From assembly GCF_002878395.1 (NCBI RefSeq), contig NC_061120.1, positions 119,538,585-119,602,584 of the forward strand: 64,000 bases of DNA. The letters run 5' to 3'. The notes beneath the pieces were generated by a model, which had not been told where the DNA came from, made no database searches, and was given only the letters and a program-made list of their open reading frames with translations. The translations under genes and the position numbers were made by a program. Below, piece after piece: positions 47,269 to 59,943 of this stretch; positions within the stretch are counted from its first letter, which is position 1, and the number at the start of each line of letters is the position of its first letter. Source of the DNA: Capsicum annuum (lineage: Eukaryota; Streptophyta; Magnoliopsida; Solanales; Solanaceae).

Positions 47269-48762
47269 TGTCTCCCAAACTATACCATCAAAGAAGATAA
47301 AATATGGCCACTATCAAATTATGGTAACCCAACTAGGTTATGGTCGATCCCACAGGGAATAGGTCAAACCTGTCTATTGAACTTGCTGAAGAAGCCGGAA
47401 GTGCAGAAAAGTAAATGAGCGGTGGGGTTTGTAGTAAAGAGTGAAAAGTAACAATTATTGAATGCCTTGGGTTGTAATTAATCTGAGATGAACACTAGGA
47501 ATGTGTTCCCCTAGCCTCTTAACTCCATAGGTTTCACATGCTTAATACAACTATATCATTGTCACACATGAAAAATCTTACATGCTAAGGATTACAACTC
47601 TCTTATGAACGCTTTGATCAATCTCACTGTTCACCTTGTGAGTCTCAGGGTGTCGCCATACTAACCTTTGTCTTTGATCCTATTTTAAATTTCACCTATT
47701 GGGTATGAAAGTTTTTAGATGGCGGTTGATAGCCTCGAATCACTGTTCTAATCCCCTTTCCCTAACTCAATCTCTCTTATGAAGGCCACTCTCGAATATA
47801 GGAAAGTTCTTAGTGTTGTACACCACTAAAAAATAATTAAACTAATGAAGATCACAATGGAAGCTTAAAAAATAGTCTAGAAGAACCTCACACTCCCCCT
47901 ACTTTGTTATTCTGTTAGAGTTCCCACACCCATAGATAAGGGATTTTCCGATTATAATTGAAAGAAATGCCATGGAATTCAATTAATAAAGCAAAGAAGT
48001 AATCTCAAAACAATGACGAAAAAACCCAAAGTCTCAAATCTATTAGTTAACCAAAAACCAAGAACAAAGGGATTCCAAGATCAAAAGTCAATCTAAAAAT
48101 AAAATATATGTTTGTGAATAGTATGAGTGAGTAACCTGACAAAAAATGTCAAAATATTATTAATAGTGTACATAAAAACCCTATAAATCTATACCAAAAC
48201 ATAAAGGTAAAACTAATTCAGCGTCAACTTACGATAAAAATTACGAGCTATAAGTGGCGGCTATGCTACATAGGTGGCCATTGTAGGTAGATGATGACTT
48301 CAAAATCCCATCATGCTGCTAAACTTCTCTTATTATGGTACCAACGATGCGTAGGTTGTACTTATTCCTCAAAAGTTATAGCCTCGTAGGTACTAGAAAA
48401 TCATTGGTCTTGCTGCTTCTCTGAACCTCAAATATCTGCACCTTGCACTAGTACCTATGGGTCGTAAGTTACCCCTCATAGGTAATAGGTTCAACTTTTC
48501 ACTGTCAAATCCTTTGAAGCTTCATCTTCTGAGACCTAAGAAGCTACTTACGATGGAGTAAGTAGCACTTACTCCACATAGGTGACCTCATAGGTGATGG
48601 TTTCTACAACTTTCAACTCCCTTTATTCTATTTACTATCCAAAACCAAGATCCCTATAAAATAGAAACCAAAACACATCATATATACCAAAATGATCCTA
48701 AGTACTTGCATATTTTCTATTTTTAAGATTTGAAAGTTCCATGAAACCATGGTACATCAACA
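47269..48762 (-). repeat. Element G/H 3' LTR
   Basis: 1,494 bp, the same length within a few bases as C's left LTR (1,493). It starts TGTCTCCC, has ACCCAACTAGG then GGTCGATCCCACAGGGA about 72 bp inside, and ends ACATCAACA before CGCTCAAC (polypurine on the minus strand). A word cassette lies at 48230-48595. No gene is present. Confidence 0.65.
48230..48595 (-). promoter_or_regulatory. ACTTACGA/TAGGTGG-word cassette in the G/H LTR
   Basis: Words such as ACTTACGA, TTACGAGC, TATAAGTGGCGG, CATAGGTGG, GGTCGTAAGT, CCTCATAGGT and GTAAGTAGCACTTAC recur in both orientations. A TATA-like GATTTATAGG (minus) lies near 48180. The same words occur at 52900-52940 and 53580-53735. Confidence 0.5.
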
Positions 48763-50299
48763 CGCTCAACGTAAAATGTTTGTATGTACTAAGACAACAA
48801 AAACACAACAAAACAAAATGATGCTTAACTAAGAGAAATCTAAGATACCAATGGCAGTCAATGTCAAATTCAGCTCAAATACATCAGCCCTTCTTACTTT
48901 TAAAAACCAACCGTGTGAATCAATGAAACAAAATAATATGACACCGAGAAATAAAGCTATGACATTACATTAGTAAAAAATAATAAAGAATATGTACATA
49001 TTACGCTGCCCAAAGGAATAAGCAGCTTGTAACACAAATCATGTACCCTCACAACAAAGAAGTCCCACTTACTCAGTAAAAAAAAGAATGTTAAAGTAGG
49101 GACACTCATAAGACATTCACAGTCTCAAAAGATGTTCCACAATGTGCAGAAAATACCGTAGGATTGCCCTTATTTTCTTTACGCTAGTTTTTGGACAATC
49201 TGACTAGGATCACTATAGCACATCACTCGATTTGTAACATAGGCTTGGGGCTTGTTATGGTACATTTAGGAATTTAGTGACTGTGCCTCATTGGCACTAC
49301 AATTACGTTAGGGTTTGACTTAGCAACCAATTTTTTCATTTATTAAACCCTTATTTCTCCCTTTTTTTCATGTTATTTACTTATTTAGTTTGGGTGCAGT
49401 TTATTTTTGTTCTTTCTTTTTCTTTTTCGAGGTTTCTCCTTATTCAAATTTTTTCATTTCTTTTTTATCATACCAAACCAATCATTTTTTTTATTTATGC
49501 CCTACTTTATACAACCTCTAGCCATGCACCCCTATTATAGTCACCCTCAACTTAGGCGATTTGTTTGAGTTTAGGTGCACATTGTCCAAGGAGCACCACA
49601 ACGGAAATAGTTTCATTTTTACCAAAATAGGAAAGTGAAAGGTGAAAAATAGAAAAATACTCTATATAGACTCAAAATAGGGCTCAAGAGATTCCTATTA
49701 ACATTTGAAAGTTTATTTAGTCCAAAAGTTGAATAATTTATGAATGACGTATCATCATTTCCTAAGCAACTATCCTAAAACTTAAGCAAGATTGACCAGA
49801 CAAGTTCTAGATTAAGCATCTGACACACACACATGGCTCAAGGTTTTATAAAAAACTACTACCAATTTGATTCAGGAAAATTCTAGCTATGATTATTATG
49901 TCTCTAATCCTAGTGCAACAATATGATTCGGAGTAGTCACATATATTTAAATATATGACGCATTTCAGAAAAAAATTCAGAGGGGTATAATTTTTGGAAC
50001 ACACTTAAGCATAATTAATACAAAAATACATCAACTGCCCTTAGGTATTTATTTTCCTCCTAGCTAAACAAAAACAACACAAAACCAAAAAAATACAATT
50101 CAACACAATATCTCTAAGACATGATTGTTATACTATGATAACACGAATGAAGAAAAAAGTAGCACAAAAAAAAATAATGGAGGTTGTGGTATACTTCCGG
50201 CCCCAACAAAAATATGATACACTATCTCTAGTGTGTGACTACAATAAAAATCAAGGGAATGGCGTATACCTAGGATATACTAGGCATTTGTCAAATGCC
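48763..50299 (-). mobile_element. G/H 3' untranslated stretch, no gene seen
   Basis: About 1.5 kb between the third ORF and the 3' LTR. It contains a T-rich run (about 49370-49500) and a CCCTCAACTTAGGCG segment near 49550 like the sequence beside C's LTR. Short ORFs here (for example 50135-50359, plus strand) run against the element and are treated as chance. Confidence 0.5.
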
Positions 50300-52711
50300 C
50301 ATCCCCATCTGGGGGTATCTCAACTAGTGGAGCTGGTGGTGGTGGCAGGTCACTACTAGAAGATCCACCCATTGTAATCTCATCTCATCCCGCCGCATTG
50401 TGTTCTCTGGACATCAGTGACTCATGTGCAGCCTTTTTTAAGGCCTGATCAAAGGGAATAATACAGTCATGTAGATCCACTGGTCTAACTCTCTCAGTCC
50501 CAACCATCGGGATCATCTCCTCCTCCATAAATAAATTAAAGCATCTCAGGCCATACAAAGGCATGAGATAAGGGATTAAAGGAACAATAGGAGGGATTTC
50601 CAAACCTAGCTCTTAGTAAAAATTTATACCTCTATATGTAGCGTGTCCACTTCCTTCCTAATCGTAGACACATCTGGAGCTTGTACATCTATAAACTGCA
50701 TACTAACTCGACCCTCAAAATCATCAATCTAGGCATGCAACTCACTTGTGAACTCAAACATCTTAGCCTAAATCACAACCCATATCTGAGTTTTACCACT
50801 TTACAGTGTCGTCTGTACCCAAGGCTGAATCTGCATATAAAATGAAGCTAGCTCAGACTCTACATCAGTGAGGCAGGCGGTAGGCGTATCTTGTCACTCT
50901 ACTAATCTTCATAAGAACTCATGGGGTACTATAATGAATCTAGTAGCAATATCTATGGTAGTGGTATTAAGTATAGAAGGCACAATAGATGCTCTAAACG
51001 GCTTAGAAGAAGAGGGTTGGGCTAAAATAGAAATAACTTGGTCCTCCTCCCACTCTATTAAAACCTTGGCCACATTTCTATGCTCACTCATATCAACATC
51101 AACACCGACATCATCAGCATCTATGTACAGCTAACAAGGAGGCTCTGCCAGAGTCGGAGGCCCCTCATAAAAAGCCAAAATCATAGTCGGAGTTGCCTAA
51201 ACTCTTTGGGTAAGGATTGAGTTTGCCAGATCCTTGATCATGCTCGTTTGTGAAATGCTCATCACTGCTTGTCTATTATCCACATTCAAAATTTCAAACA
51301 TACTTGCGTCATCACATAACCTTTGGATCAAGCAAGGCAAACAAAGTGCAGTCATGTTCCCAAATGCCCACTCATTTATCTCATATCGGATCAGCGCCCC
51401 AAAGTCAACTCATATCCTACTAGAAAACATACAACAAATGTATATCTATCCCATTTCAAATGGTTGTCTGATACAATTTAACACAACTGAATGCATACCA
51501 CTTTCCAAAAAACATAGACGAAAAATTCATCACTATATTTTTAATCTTACACTTACCCTCAATCCAGGGGCGTTATAAACGAAGTATATAATATTGTTGG
51601 AGATCCATCTTACCAAACCTAACCTCTGTTGTCTAGAATTAGTATCTCTTATTCCATGTTCATCTCATGATAATCTCAACAGAAAGTCACACTCTGCTCT
51701 AGACGGTAGAGCTACATTGTCAAGCACAAAGAGAACTCGATGAATAACCGCCGCAAAAATATCAACCTGAACACCCCTCACAAATGAGTTCTATTAATAA
51801 GGCTGAACTACGCCATTACCACTAATAGGTATGGTCAAAAAAATTATTGTATTGTAGGATCCATAGGGTAAATTCATCCACTCCAATTGGTATCACTTAA
51901 AAAAGGCTCGCATATCAGGTGAAACTGCACGTCCAGATGACTCAATCCTCTTTTTAGACTAAATAGTCCTCTTAGTCCTACCCACCCATTGATAAAGTTA
52001 TCCCTCTCATAAATCTAGTACATCCCCTCTACATACTACCTTAGTTTTATCTCAGCTACAGGTACCATCGAGATATTTATAGAGATGAATGCAGTGATAA
52101 CGAATAGTGGAATAGAAGGCTGAGGATCTTATGAATGGAGATCTATGTTAGGTGCTAAATATGATGATACCTAATATGGTGATTGAGTCATACCATCCTC
52201 CAACTGGGGTACTATTGATACTTATTGATTACCAAAAGCTAACTCATCCTCTAACTGCTCCTCAAACTGTGGGGTCCTTTGCTTCTTTATTCTTAGACGA
52301 ATAAGAGATTGATTAAGACTTAACCTCTTGTCTGATCTCTTACTACTCCCCCTTACACCCATACTTATAAGCATGCTTTCCCTCTTCAGACTAGGAAGAG
52401 TGCAATGGTAAAGCCCTATCTGACTTTATCCTATACCTAGGAACTGGTTTGAATATGGTCGTTTGGGCCCCAACCTATTTAGATATAAGTTGAGTGCAAG
52501 GATTATTTTATATAGGGGTAGGATGGGTCCCCTAGATGCTCAAAGTGGTTGCAACAATGGCTGCAGCTATAAATTGTCTCTGTCTTCTAGTCCATGTAGC
52601 CTCTGATTTGTCTAGGGCTACAGGGTACTCCTCCACCGAGCCACTGTGCTCAGGGGACTCATCCAAATGCCTTGACTACACTCGTTTAATTGAGTTATCC
52701 TTGGGTGCCAT
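50300..52711 (-). pseudogene. Third ORF of G/H (Athila-type, 'putative plant transposon protein'-like)
   Basis: The start is ATG at 52709-52711: MAPKDNSIKRV, then an acidic/Ser-rich segment and TWTRRQRQFIAAAI. Further on come GVQVDIFAAVIHRVLFVLDN and LPSRAECDFLLRLS (about 51690-51780), SNNIIYFVYNAPGLRV near 51550, VDFGALIRYEINEWAF and LCLPCLIQRLCDDASMFE (51330-51410), and an acidic C-terminal part ending near 50385. The layout resembles ORFs between pol and the 3' LTR of plant Athila-group elements, annotated elsewhere as putative plant transposon proteins; I assign this from memory, without a search. Its function is unknown. Many stops break it. Confidence 0.5.
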
Positions 52712-53964
52712 AGTACATGAAAATCAAATTTTAGTGCCTAAAGGTTAAGGAAGGTACGCAATATTTAAAACAAACAGATAACTTTCATGTTAGGGAACTA
52801 ATGAAGGCCACCTAAGCATCGTAGAGGCCACATACATCCTATAAGGGGTCTTCGTAATTGCTAGACAAATCCCTAAAGTTTTAGGGCCTTAGAATCTCAC
52901 ACCAATAAAGGCACTTACGACCCATACCTACTACTTACGTGGACTGTATGTGTCATCGTTCGTACCCTTCTGAGGGTACATTAATTTTTCTAAAATTTAC
53001 ATCCAATATGGTGTATTTAGCCCAATCAAATCCCATTTTTAACACAAGAATATTGATCAAGTTTATAAAAATAGGTAAGGCACACACAATATTGGATTTT
53101 TATCAGTCTTTTAAACTTTACTTCCATTAAGGGAATGATCACATATCATTTATTCAAGAACAATGCATCGATTTCAACTTTTTGATTATTCCAGGCTCCT
53201 ATAAATAAAATTATTGAGTTTCACACAATTTTCAAGCATATTCAAGTACCAACTATCTAATCATTGTTAAAGAATAATAAAATACTATTAGGAGCCAAAA
53301 AATTTACCTTGATTGCGAGAGATGGAAGCAAAAAATTTTAGAAGTGAAGAAAAGCGCACCCTTTAAATGTTCTTAAGCATGCAAGAGATGGGATAATGAA
53401 GAATTTTGGCCTTTAATAGAGTTAAGAAGGGAGTTGAAAAGTTTGAATTTTGGAGGTTGTTACAAATTCTTACAATATAGGTCATAAATGTTAAATTTAG
53501 GCATTTAAAAGCATTGGTAGACCGGTCTGGGTCGGATCCACTTCCATCCATCACAAATTTTTGAAATTTTGATCAAGAAATTTCTATCTCTTATGGTGCC
53601 ACTTACAGGCCATAAGTTCCACTTACTACCCATAAGTTCTAGGTCATAAGTGGCAAAAAAAATTCTTTCCCACTTAGTTTTTGTTCTCACACTTGTGATA
53701 TCACTTATGAGGTCGTAAGTGGTACTTATGACCCCCGTAAATGGGTTGGTATGTAAAATTTCAGAGACCCCAAAAATCTCCAAATTTTCACTCTGGCAGT
53801 TATTGCATCATTTACCTGGCTCAAGTGGACTTGTGATCTCCATAAGTTTGTTAATAAGTCCTCTTACCTATAATTTTCTGAATGTTTCAATGGGTCACCA
53901 TGTCCTAGGTAGTTCCTCGTGTTTTACACCTACATAAAAAAGACAATGTAAACACTAAAATAGT
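52712..53964 (-). promoter_or_regulatory. Spacer between pol and third ORF with a word cassette
   Basis: The words ACTTACAGGCCATAAGT, ACTTACTACCCATAAGT, GGTCATAAGTGG and TCGTAAGTGGTACTTATGA cluster at 53580-53735. On the minus strand they lie upstream of a TATA-like GCTTTTAAATG (about 53503-53515). A smaller group sits at 52910-52940 (ACTTACGACC, ACTTACGTGG), some 200 bp before the third ORF's ATG. Two short minus-strand ORFs here (53363-53554, 53505-53783) look accidental. This could be an internal promoter or a captured LTR piece. Confidence 0.45.
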
Positions 53965-55300
53965 GGGTTGACTTCCACCCAATCCTTGATTTGACGTTGC
54001 GACGTGATATGGCTATGTTGGTTACTCAAACATCACCATCAAACCCATGGGTTGTCTTTCATGAACATCCTAATATAATGTCACGGCACACCTCGGTTGC
54101 CTTGGCTACTCAGACTTTGCTAAGGATTATATCAATAACCACTTTCACCTTATCTGCATAACCAAAATAGTGTTTGACACATTGCCTATTCACCTAGGAT
54201 GGTGTTTCACCATCTTGTTTTAGCTCAATAGCACCATGTCGAAACACCCTAACCGTAGTAAATTTTCCATACCACTTAGATTTAAACTTTCCATTAATTG
54301 GAGATCTCAAACTGCCCACTCATTTGCAGATGGTAGGGTGTTTACACCTTATGCTTCAAACCATATATTTCGAGTAACGCCTTAAAAATAAAATTGCAGA
54401 AGTGAGAGCCAAAATCACTAATAATCGCATAGATAGTGCCAAACAAGGAAAATATGTTCTTTTTAAACAATGCAGTGACTCTTTGACACTTATTTTTTTG
54501 AAGCGCAACTGCCTTTAGCTATTTCAAAACACACTTGACTTCTGCTACAATGTACTTTATCCAATAGAAGTTCAGAAGTTGACACTTTAAATTAATTCCC
54601 CATACATCAAATAACTCTAATTCAAAGATAGGTGTCATGGGGAGTTCGTGTTTCCATCAGATATTGGATTGTCACTAACACTAGTCATAGGCTAGAGTAA
54701 TTTCATGAGCAACCTTGTAGATAGTTGGCCCATAATACAAAAACTATAAAATTTTGTGGGCATTGTGGGTACCACTATGATTATACCCAATTAGCGACGG
54801 AAGATAAGCTTCAAGGATGATCATCATCTCCACCTCAGGAATATATTTATGAATAACACTATCCATACAAATACCAAAGAAATAAGGCTCATCCTAGAAA
54901 AATTTCCTTATCTTATGGATAAACTGCTTTTTTGCTGGAATGACAAATCTTCCATAACAAGATCACTTTCCAAAAAATTATCAAAATCAGTGAACTGTGG
55001 TATTAAGTGTTAAGGTTCTGCCAAGACTCACTTATCTTTAAAAGTATCATTAATGTCAATCTCATTCCCTATCTATCGTGTTGCCTCTTCATCAAGGCAG
55101 GATAAGTGATAATGAGCCTGGCTCTCTATACCCTTCTAATCTTTCACCTCAAAGTCAAATTCTTCCAACAAGAGGAACTAATGTATCAATCTTGGTTTAG
55201 AATCCTTCTTCGACATTAGATACCTCAAGATCTGTGATATATGTTAACTATGACTTTTGTCCCTAACAAATAGGACTAGAATTTCTCAAAGTGAAAAACC
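53965..55300 (-). pseudogene. G/H integrase (Athila type)
   Basis: The core is readable near 54310-54440: AIISDFGSHFCNFIFKALLE, then YGLKHKV and TPYHLQMSGQFEISN, with the second Asp and the Glu of the catalytic triad visible. Upstream parts (54500-55100) are strongly degraded, and the C-terminus is lost among stops near 54050-54250. At 53965 the sequence reads GGGTTGACTTCCACCC, a degraded version of the segment near 27800 in element C. Confidence 0.68.
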
Positions 55301-55599
55301 ACCAAAAGTAACTCCTTCTCAGTGACTTTATAGTTCTTTTTCTATTGGGTTTAATGCTTTTTTGGCATAATAGATTGGGTGAAGGATTCTCTCAGGTCTT
55401 TGGCCTACAACAAAATCGAAGGCCACTATTCTAACATCGCCATAACCTCAATTAATAAAGACCAATTAGGGTACACAATCATGGTAGTTGAGAACAACTA
55501 CTTCTTGAGGGTACTCATAGGCCTTGAAATATGCATAATCAAATACAAATTTTATGACCTTCTATAAAATATTGCATAGAGGATTAGAAATTTTAGTAA

Positions 55600-56260
55600 A
55601 GTCTTTGTTGAACATCCTTTTAAAGCTAACAACGCCTAAAAAGCCTAAGATATTAGAGGAGGAAATTATTCAATAACCTCAATCTTTTCTCTATCTGCCT
55701 AAATACCCTAATTTGAGTTTTGTGACTAAGAACAATACCTTTCTTTACCATAAAATGGCATTTTCCCCAATTTAGCACCAAATAACAGTTCTCACATCTT
55801 CAGAGTATGTTATCCAAATGGTCCAAACAATCATCAAAGGAGTCCCCAACTACCAAAATGTCATCTATTAAAACCTTTATAGTGTCCTCCACCATATAAA
55901 AAAATATAAACATCATTTACCATTGAAATTTGGCAGGATCATTGCATAGTACAATGACGTCCTCTTGGAAAGTCCCATTAGGGTAAGTGAAAGTCTTCTT
56001 TTCCTGATCCTCAAGAGCAATAGAATTATTATTGTATCTTTAGTACCCATTAACAAAATATTACCAACCCCTGCCGGGTAGTCTGTCAAGCATCAAATCC
56101 ATTAATGGCATAGAGAAAATATCTTTTTGCGTACAAGTATTCAACTTCTTGTAATCCATGCTTCCTCTCCATCCAGTAACTAGTCTAATAGTCAACAATT
56201 TATTCTTCTTATTTGGAACCTCCTTGATTCCAACCTTGTTCAATACACATTAAATTAGGT
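55600..56260 (-). pseudogene. G/H reverse transcriptase (Athila type)
   Basis: GIKEVPNKKNKLLTIRLVTG, then the fingers motif SMDYKKLN, then QKDIFSMPLMDLMLDRLPG (56061-56243), and after stops the catalytic box VLIDDILVVGDSFDDCLDHL with both Asp codons (55860-55868 covers the IDD). LVLNWGKCHFMVKKGIVLSH follows. The VVGDSFDDCL and NWGKCHFMV signatures separate this RT from the chromovirus RTs elsewhere in the window. Stops occur in every segment. Confidence 0.78.
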
Positions 56261-56269
56261 TGACCTACT

Positions 56270-57989
56270 CTCTCTCCACAATGGGGTACACCACTCCAGC
56301 ATCTAACAACTTAATGATCTCTTTCTTCACTACCTCTTAGATAGGAAGATTCAACCGATGCTGATGCTGGATGTTGGGTATACATTCTAGTTTAAGTTGT
56401 ATCGTATAAGTTTAAATACAAGGTGAAATCCCCACAATGTTTACAATAGTCCATCCGATGACCCACTTTAACCTCTTCAACCCTAAAATCATTGTACAAG
56501 TTTTTTATCCAATAAATCAGATACAATAATGACCTACAAGATATTTATGTCCCCTAAAAATGCATAAGGAAAGTGAGATGGGAGGATTTTCAATTCCAAG
56601 ATCGTGGCTCCTTAATAGATTGTCACAATAGAAGGAGTGGTTATGTTATTCAAATAAATATCCCTCTTCTTTGTAGCATAATAATAAGAACCTCTACCAT
56701 ACAATGTGCTCATCATCTCATCATACTCATGAATGCAATCACTATCAAAGATCATGCTAACCGCTACTAATGCCTTAACCCAAAATCTCTCTATAACAAG
56801 CGCAATCACTACATCATCATCAATGGTATCAATAATGGACACCACTCTCATATCATTCAGCTATCACATAGATTCATCCACATTAAAATTAACTTGCTCA
56901 TCATTGAGTCTGAACTTTACCTACCCATCTCCAAGTCAACCAAGGCCATACTCATAGCTAGGGAAGGCCTTCAAAATATAATAAGGACATAATAGCTAGG
57001 GAAGTCCACCTAATAGACAAGGATCATGGAATAAATAGGAAATACAAAGGATGTAACCTTCACCAAAATATCACACAAAATACCAATTAGTTTCTTCACA
57101 GTTTGGTCAGTCGATAATAATCTCATGGATGTAGGTTTGGGTACCACAAACCCAAATTACTTGTACACTACCAATGACATTAGATTGATACTAGATCCCA
57201 AATCACATAAAGCTGCAGAGATATTGAATGTCCCAATGGCACATAGAGCAGTAAATGACCTAGGGTCGTTCTTCGTCTCAGCCAATGATTGGGAAGCACT
57301 GACACTTTAAGATGCAGATTATCAATAGGATCAAAATTCAATATCTTTTTTCTAGTAATCAAATCCTTCATTAACTTAGCATAGCCAAGAATTTTCTCAA
57401 ATGCTTCTACAAGAGGAATATTAATAGACAGTTCCTTCTACATCGATAAGAACTTCTGATACTTTCTTTCCACTTAATTTTTCTTTAACCTTGGAGGAAA
57501 ATGTGGGGGCGGTAGTGGAACAGTCTTCAATGCAGGCTCAACTACCATCTCATTTCCTTATCCTTCTTAAAACTTTTACCAGCACCCATCAATTTTTGTG
57601 ATGACTCACTATTAGTCACCAACTTTTTAGATTCTACTTTAGGTGCCTCATATATATCAACCACATGATTCCCATATTTATCAACTACACACATAGGAGG
57701 ATCAATGGTTGTCAACCACTTTGAGTGGTAATGGACAAATTGTGACTGTCTTTTTTGAATTCTGTATAATATTACTTGGAAGAGTACCAGATTGATGTTG
57801 ATTCATTGTCACTGATATCTGATCAAATTTTTGTTCATGTTGCTTGATCGCAGTAGCATGCGGTTCCTCTTTCTGGGTCAAATATGAAATATCTTCCTTA
57901 AGCTCTTTATGGAAATTTTCACGACATTTCTTAACATGACCCAAAACCGAGCCATGTCGTATGGGCACCTTAAGCCCACATGAACCAGA
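56270..57989 (-). pseudogene. G/H gag end and protease
   Basis: The gag end (57702-57995) contains a heptad-like region, ATAIKQHEQKFDQISVTMNQ, then SGTLPSNIIQNSKK. A TIDPPMCVVDKYG-type segment follows near 57680. The protease shows LCDLGSSINLMSLVVY (about 57150-57215; catalytic D in DLGSS). A poorly preserved linker (56270-57100) joins it to RT. The gag N-terminus is absent because element I begins at 57990. Confidence 0.7.
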
Positions 57990-58559
57990 GGTCACCCCGA
58001 TTACCTAACCTAATCATCAATATAAATCACAAGGATCAGATAAATCTCAACAATAAGATAAGATAGTGGAAACATACTATAAGTCAAAACATAAACTTTT
58101 CTAACACTCTATTAGATTAATCCAATAGCCATGACACCCAAGTCCATGTCATCCACAATACCATAGTAAGAACTGATGTTTAGAAATTTATAAGTTGGGA
58201 TAAGCTCTCGAAAATAGCTAAACCAAGTCAGAATAAGACTATGCCTAAAGATATGAGACTAAGAATGAATGTCTTCCAAAGAAAGGAACCTCACCACTAA
58301 AAATTAAATGCACAAATCACTTCAATCACCTAATCACCATGCAGGAAGAGAAGATAATGCTCTGGCCCCTATGTTCCAAAGGGACATAACGTTCGGACAA
58401 AGTTAGTGGTTAAAGTTCTTGCATGTAATCAAGCATAATGATAAAATAACATCATCAATCAACAAGTCAATATATCATATCAAACCATATTCATGACCTT
58501 ACCCATACATATAGGTATATCACATGCCAAACAGTTAAACATGTCTTAAAAAAATTCTC

Positions 58560-59050
58560 TAAGCACTCAATCATGAGACTTAACGTGGACTCTAATATTC
58601 CATACTTAGATTCAAACAATTCTTCTTATGTTTGGGATTTCAACCACATTCAAATATTAATTACATGAAGAATATTAACCATGCATACTCTTATTAAGCA
58701 AGGGAATCTAACCACACATGCACATTCATTAAGGCAAAAGACTCTAACGACATGTCCACACATTAGGCAAGGGACTCTAACCTTATGTCGTATTAGATTG
58801 CAGAATCTAACCCAAGCTATTTCATTTGGAGAGGCACTTCAACATTAAGAGACCTCATTATGCAAGGGACTTTAACCACAAATAATTTCATTATGAAAGG
58901 AACTTTAACCTCAGGCCCTTTCATTAGGCCATGTATTTGAACCTCAAGCGATTACGACTATCACTAGTAAACATTAGGACTCCAACCATTTGTCGATACA
59001 TCATCATCTATTCAATTTCCACTTAAGGACTTTAACCCATTTAGACAATT
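58560..59050. repeat. Degenerate tandem block, core GGGACTNTAACC
   Basis: About twelve diverged copies of a ~40-bp unit with core (G)GGACTYTAACC, for example CAAGGGACTCTAACC near 58760, CAAGGGACTTTAACC near 58864 and AAGGACTTTAACCC near 59026. Confidence 0.65.
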
Positions 59051-59943
59051 CAATACTAAACATGACCATATAGTCCCCATGAGAGACTTTGTTTCACAAC
59101 AATTAAATAGACAATACCTTAATTTAATTCATCACAATTCAATTTATGGTCATCAATACCCTGACAAACTATACAAATTGCACTAGCAATCTTATAACAC
59201 ATTCTCACAACACTTTAGTTCAACATACAATTGAGTTCATTTTTATATCTATAGACTTTAACCCCTCATTAGCCATCAACCAAACAGATCATAAACTTTA
59301 CAATACATAGATCATAATACCCTTACAATATTATTTATCAACTATTCATACTTATTGGGCTATTACATTAGTTCAAAACATCATCAACATGTGACTAGCC
59401 AATTCACTTAGACAATCTCACAAATACCTTGTGTGCATGCCTTTATCAAGGCCAATTTCAAAGTAGAAAGCATTATCATTAGGGTTACTCAAGATCCCCA
59501 TGTTTAACCATAAACAACAAGAACCTAAATGTGCAAAAAATTACCAATATCAAGCATCAACACAAGTACAAATAAGGGTAAACATTATTCATCACAAGTC
59601 ATTAAAACCCTTATTTTTTAATTTCAAAATCTCCATGTACACTTACTAATCCAAGTGTAAAATACATGGTTTTTGAGATATTATGTTAGGGAAAGAGTAA
59701 CATGCCTTAGACAGCTTGATTCACCAAGAATCTTGACTTCAGTTTGCCTATAGAATGTCACCCTTGAAACCCTAGCCTTCAACTCTTCACAAATGAGTTT
59801 GAAAAAGAATTTTGGATGTTTGATCCACTCAAAATGTGTTTTAGTAGGCCATATACACTTATATAGTGAGGAGACTTAGGGTTTTGGGTGTACGAAATCA
59901 CCATTAGGTCCTAAATAAGAAGTTGAGAATTAGCCATGATGTT

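Larger units (their letters stand above)
47269..57989 (-). mobile_element. Element G/H: large Athila-like element, 5' part cut off
   Basis: Reading the minus strand from right to left: gag end, protease, RT, integrase, spacer, a third ORF, a non-coding stretch, then the 3' LTR (47269-48762). All parts share one orientation, and the order is that of Athila-group elements, which carry an extra ORF between pol and the 3' LTR. The word class in its LTR and in its internal cassette is the same. The right side is cut by element I at 57989. Treating G and H as one element is inference from order, orientation and shared words. Confidence 0.6.

Noticed and set aside
47269..48762. G/H LTR as another copy of element C's LTR
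   Set aside because: Length and the ~72-74-bp motif agree, but the words and most of the sequence differ; it is treated as a related family.
51234..51578. 114-codon plus-strand ORF
   Set aside because: It is the reverse strand of the third ORF of G/H, whose minus-strand reading has recognisable segments (VDFGALIRYE, LCLPCLIQRL).
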